A stretch of DNA of 41,641 nt, taken from positions 1-41,641 of the forward strand of contig JBPCPI010000106.1 of NCBI GenBank assembly GCA_050999295.1. Reading direction: 5' to 3'. The notes under the pieces were generated by a model. The model ran no database searches, was not told the DNA's origin, and saw only the letters and a list, made by a program, of their open reading frames with translations. Source of the stretch: JACCQS01 sp050999295. GTDB taxonomy: Bacteria; Actinomycetota; Actinomycetes; Mycobacteriales; Geodermatophilaceae. The translations under genes were made by a program, and so were the position numbers. Positions 40,122 to 41,641 of this stretch are shown here, one piece after another. Numbering within the stretch: the stretch's first letter is position 1; the number at the start of each line of letters is the position of its first letter.

Positions 40122-41588
40122 GTGCCCGGAAACAGCGATCAGATCAGCGCCGCGCAGCAGCGGGCGGCCGCTGAACTGGTGGCCGTCGGGCCGGTCCTTG
40201 ACGAAGTCGGCGAGGTCCTGAGCCCGCACGAGGGCCATCTGGTCGGTGGCTGGGTACGCGATGCACTGAGAGGGCGACTGCTTCCTCGAACACCGGGCGG
40301 GCCGGCTGACGAGCTCACCGATTTCGACGTGGCCACCGACGCGCGACCGGCCGAGATCCTGCGTCTGGTCGATGGCTGGGCCGAGGCGGTGTGGACGACC
40401 GGGATCGAGTTCGGCACGGTCGGCGTCCAGCGACAGGGGCGTCGATTCGAGATCACCACCTACCGGGCGGACTCCTACGACCGGACCTCGCGCAACCCTG
40501 AGGTCCGGTTCGGCACGTCGCTGACGGAGGACCTCGCTCGGCGGGACTTCACGATCAACGCCATGGCCGTGTCACTGGCGCCCGATCGCAGGTTCAGCGA
40601 TCCGTACGGCGGGTTGGCCGACCTGGTGGCCGACCGACTGCGTACGCCCGGGGCACCCGAGGACTCCCTGGCCGACGATCCGCTGCGGATGATGCGTGCG
40701 CTGCGCTTCGTCTCCCAACTCGACGTGACGCCGGATCCCGCGCTGCTCAGCGCCATCACCGGGATGGCCGGCGAACTGGCCCGGATCACTCCCGAGCGCG
40801 TGCAGGCCGAGTTCTCCAAGCTGCTGCTCGGTGCCCATCCGCGTCCGGCGCTGGAGCTGTTCGTCTCGACGGGACTGGCCGACGTCGTACTTCCGGAGTT
40901 GCCCGCACTGCAGATGGAGATCGACGAGCACCATCAGCACAAGGACGTCTACACCCACTCGCTGACGGTGCTGGAGCAGGCGATCGCCCAGGAGGACGAC
41001 GGGCCGGACCTCATAGCGCGGCTGGCCGCGCTGTTGCACGACATTGGCAAGCCAGCCACCCGTCGCCACCTGCCCCGGGGCGGGGTGTCCTTTCATCATC
41101 ACGAAGTCGTCGGTGCTCGCCTGGTCAAGGCCCGGCTGACTGCGTTGCGCTATCCGAAACAGGTCGTCGAGGACGTCGCACGGCTGACCTACCTGCACCT
41201 GCGCTTCCACGGATTCAGCGCCGGGGAGTGGACCGACTCGGCCGTACGCCGGTATGTCACCGACGCGGGCCCGCTGCTGTCCCGGCTGCACCAGTTGGTC
41301 CGGTCGGACTCGACCACCCGCAATGTCCGCCGGGCCCGGGCCCTGGCCGACGCCTACGACCTGCTCGAGCAGCGGATCGCGGTACTCCTGGAGGCAGAGG
41401 ATCTCGCCCGGGTCCGCCCGGACCTCGACGGCAACGCGATCATGGAGTTACTCGACATCCCCGCAGGTCCCACGGTGGGCAAGGCGTGGCGCTTCCTCGC
41501 CGAACTCCGGATGGAGCGGGGCCCGCTGTCCCGGGAGGAAGCCGAGGCCGAACTGCTGCGCTGGTGGGGGAACCAGCCCAAGCCCTGA
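40122..41588 (+). CDS. pcnA: CCA tRNA nucleotidyltransferase
   Basis: This enzyme adds or repairs the 3' CCA end of tRNAs; the mycobacterial counterpart at this place is annotated pcnA (Rv3907c). The 488-residue protein has the class II nucleotidyltransferase motif GGWVRDALRG (from residue 42) and the metal-binding DFDVATDA (67-74). RRDFTINAMAVSL and the template-reading region (DPLRMMRALRFVSQL) follow, and then an HD domain with LLHDIGKPATRRH and FHHHEVVG. It starts at GTG 40122 with no ribosome-binding site. It is transcribed away from the nuclease-like gene and its stop is followed by a hairpin. Confidence 0.95.
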   Translation: MPGNSDQISAAQQRAAAELVAVGPVLDEVGEVLSPHEGHLVGGWVRDALRGRLLPRTPGGPADELTDFDVATDARPAEILRLVDGWAEAVWTTGIEFGTVGVQRQGRRFEITTYRADSYDRTSRNPEVRFGTSLTEDLARRDFTINAMAVSLAPDRRFSDPYGGLADLVADRLRTPGAPEDSLADDPLRMMRALRFVSQLDVTPDPALLSAITGMAGELARITPERVQAEFSKLLLGAHPRPALELFVSTGLADVVLPELPALQMEIDEHHQHKDVYTHSLTVLEQAIAQEDDGPDLIARLAALLHDIGKPATRRHLPRGGVSFHHHEVVGARLVKARLTALRYPKQVVEDVARLTYLHLRFHGFSAGEWTDSAVRRYVTDAGPLLSRLHQLVRSDSTTRNVRRARALADAYDLLEQRIAVLLEAEDLARVRPDLDGNAIMELLDIPAGPTVGKAWRFLAELRMERGPLSREEAEAELLRWWGNQPKP

Positions 41589-41594
41589 CCGTCC

Positions 41595-41612
41595 TACGGC
41601 CGTCCGGCCGTA
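41595..41612 (+). terminator. Hairpin downstream of pcnA
   Basis: TACGGCCG (41595-41602) and CGGCCGTA (41605-41612) form a perfect 8-bp GC-rich stem with a very short loop, 7 bp past the pcnA stop. A T-tract is missing, as is common for terminators in high-GC actinomycetes. Confidence 0.55.
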
Positions 41613-41626
41613 CACCCCAAGTTCGC

Positions 41627-41641
41627 GGTTATGCGCATAAC
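41627..41641. repeat. Palindrome GTTATGCGCATAAC at window end
   Basis: GGTTATGCGCATAAC, an exact copy of the palindrome at 6676 and 6717, ends at the last base of the window. Whether a second copy follows about 41 bp on, as in the two doublets inside the window, cannot be seen. Confidence 0.8.

Overview
The window is high-GC DNA on which nearly every gap carries a recognisable actinobacterial housekeeping gene. It is the replication-origin region of an actinomycete chromosome. The order recF-gnd-dnaN-oriC-dnaA-rpmH-rnpA-yidD-yidC-jag-rsmG-parA-parB on one side, and cwlM-trxA-trxB-anti-sigma-sigM-pseudokinase-murJ-DUF6049-Nudix-pcnA on the other, matches the Mycobacterium tuberculosis block Rv3907c-Rv3924c/dnaA. 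The MurJ and pseudokinase modules are split here, the accessory genes differ, and an AddB/Cas4-like gene pair is present. This suggests a non-mycobacterial lineage, with Propionibacteriales my best guess, inferred from gene content only.

Region by region: 1-2000 holds a sugar-type ABC binding lipoprotein (cut by the window edge) behind a DeoR regulator. 2000-4250 holds two small unknown or membrane genes, a gene-free gap and the DciA-like DUF721 gene. 4250-9834 is recF, gnd, dnaN, the oriC gap with DnaA boxes, and dnaA, all on the minus strand. 10311-16365 is the divergent plus-strand run rpmH to parB, with two perfect parS sites flanking the rsmG/parA junction. 16437-24505 is accessory or lineage-specific: an SCO6745-like protein, a degenerate Fe-S RecB/AddB-type protein with a small partner, a TauE exporter, a GGDEF-EAL protein, a D-Ala-D-Ala-ligase-like protein and an aminotransferase. 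24596-27864 is a HelD/HelR-type RNA polymerase motor and a scar made of a 5'-truncated TetR gene abutting a 5'-truncated membrane-protein gene. 27934-39030 is the envelope and redox-stress block. 39056-40057 is a nuclease-like gene inserted before the CCA-adding enzyme.

How the genes work together: DnaA, DnaN, RecF, DUF721 and ParABS govern initiation and segregation. RpmH, RnpA, YidD, YidC, Jag and RsmG govern ribosome, RNase P and membrane-insertion functions. SigM, its zinc anti-sigma factor and thioredoxin/thioredoxin reductase form a redox-stress module. MurJ, the membrane pseudokinase and CwlM form a peptidoglycan-precursor control module, and the Ddl-like ligase may feed the same pathway.

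Beyond genes, the window carries several families of perfect intergenic inverted repeats. The most notable is GTTATGCGCATAAC, which occurs as doublets whose centres are 41 bp apart in two unrelated gaps. A related-looking ATCCGGAT doublet has 42 bp spacing, and there are two 70-75 bp elements with 14-15 bp terminal inverted repeats. The best candidates for something undescribed are the Fe-S, catalytic-residue-less RecB/AddB/Cas4-like protein with its 99-residue partner, and the palindrome doublets. No rRNA, tRNA, CRISPR array, transposase or phage gene was recognised.
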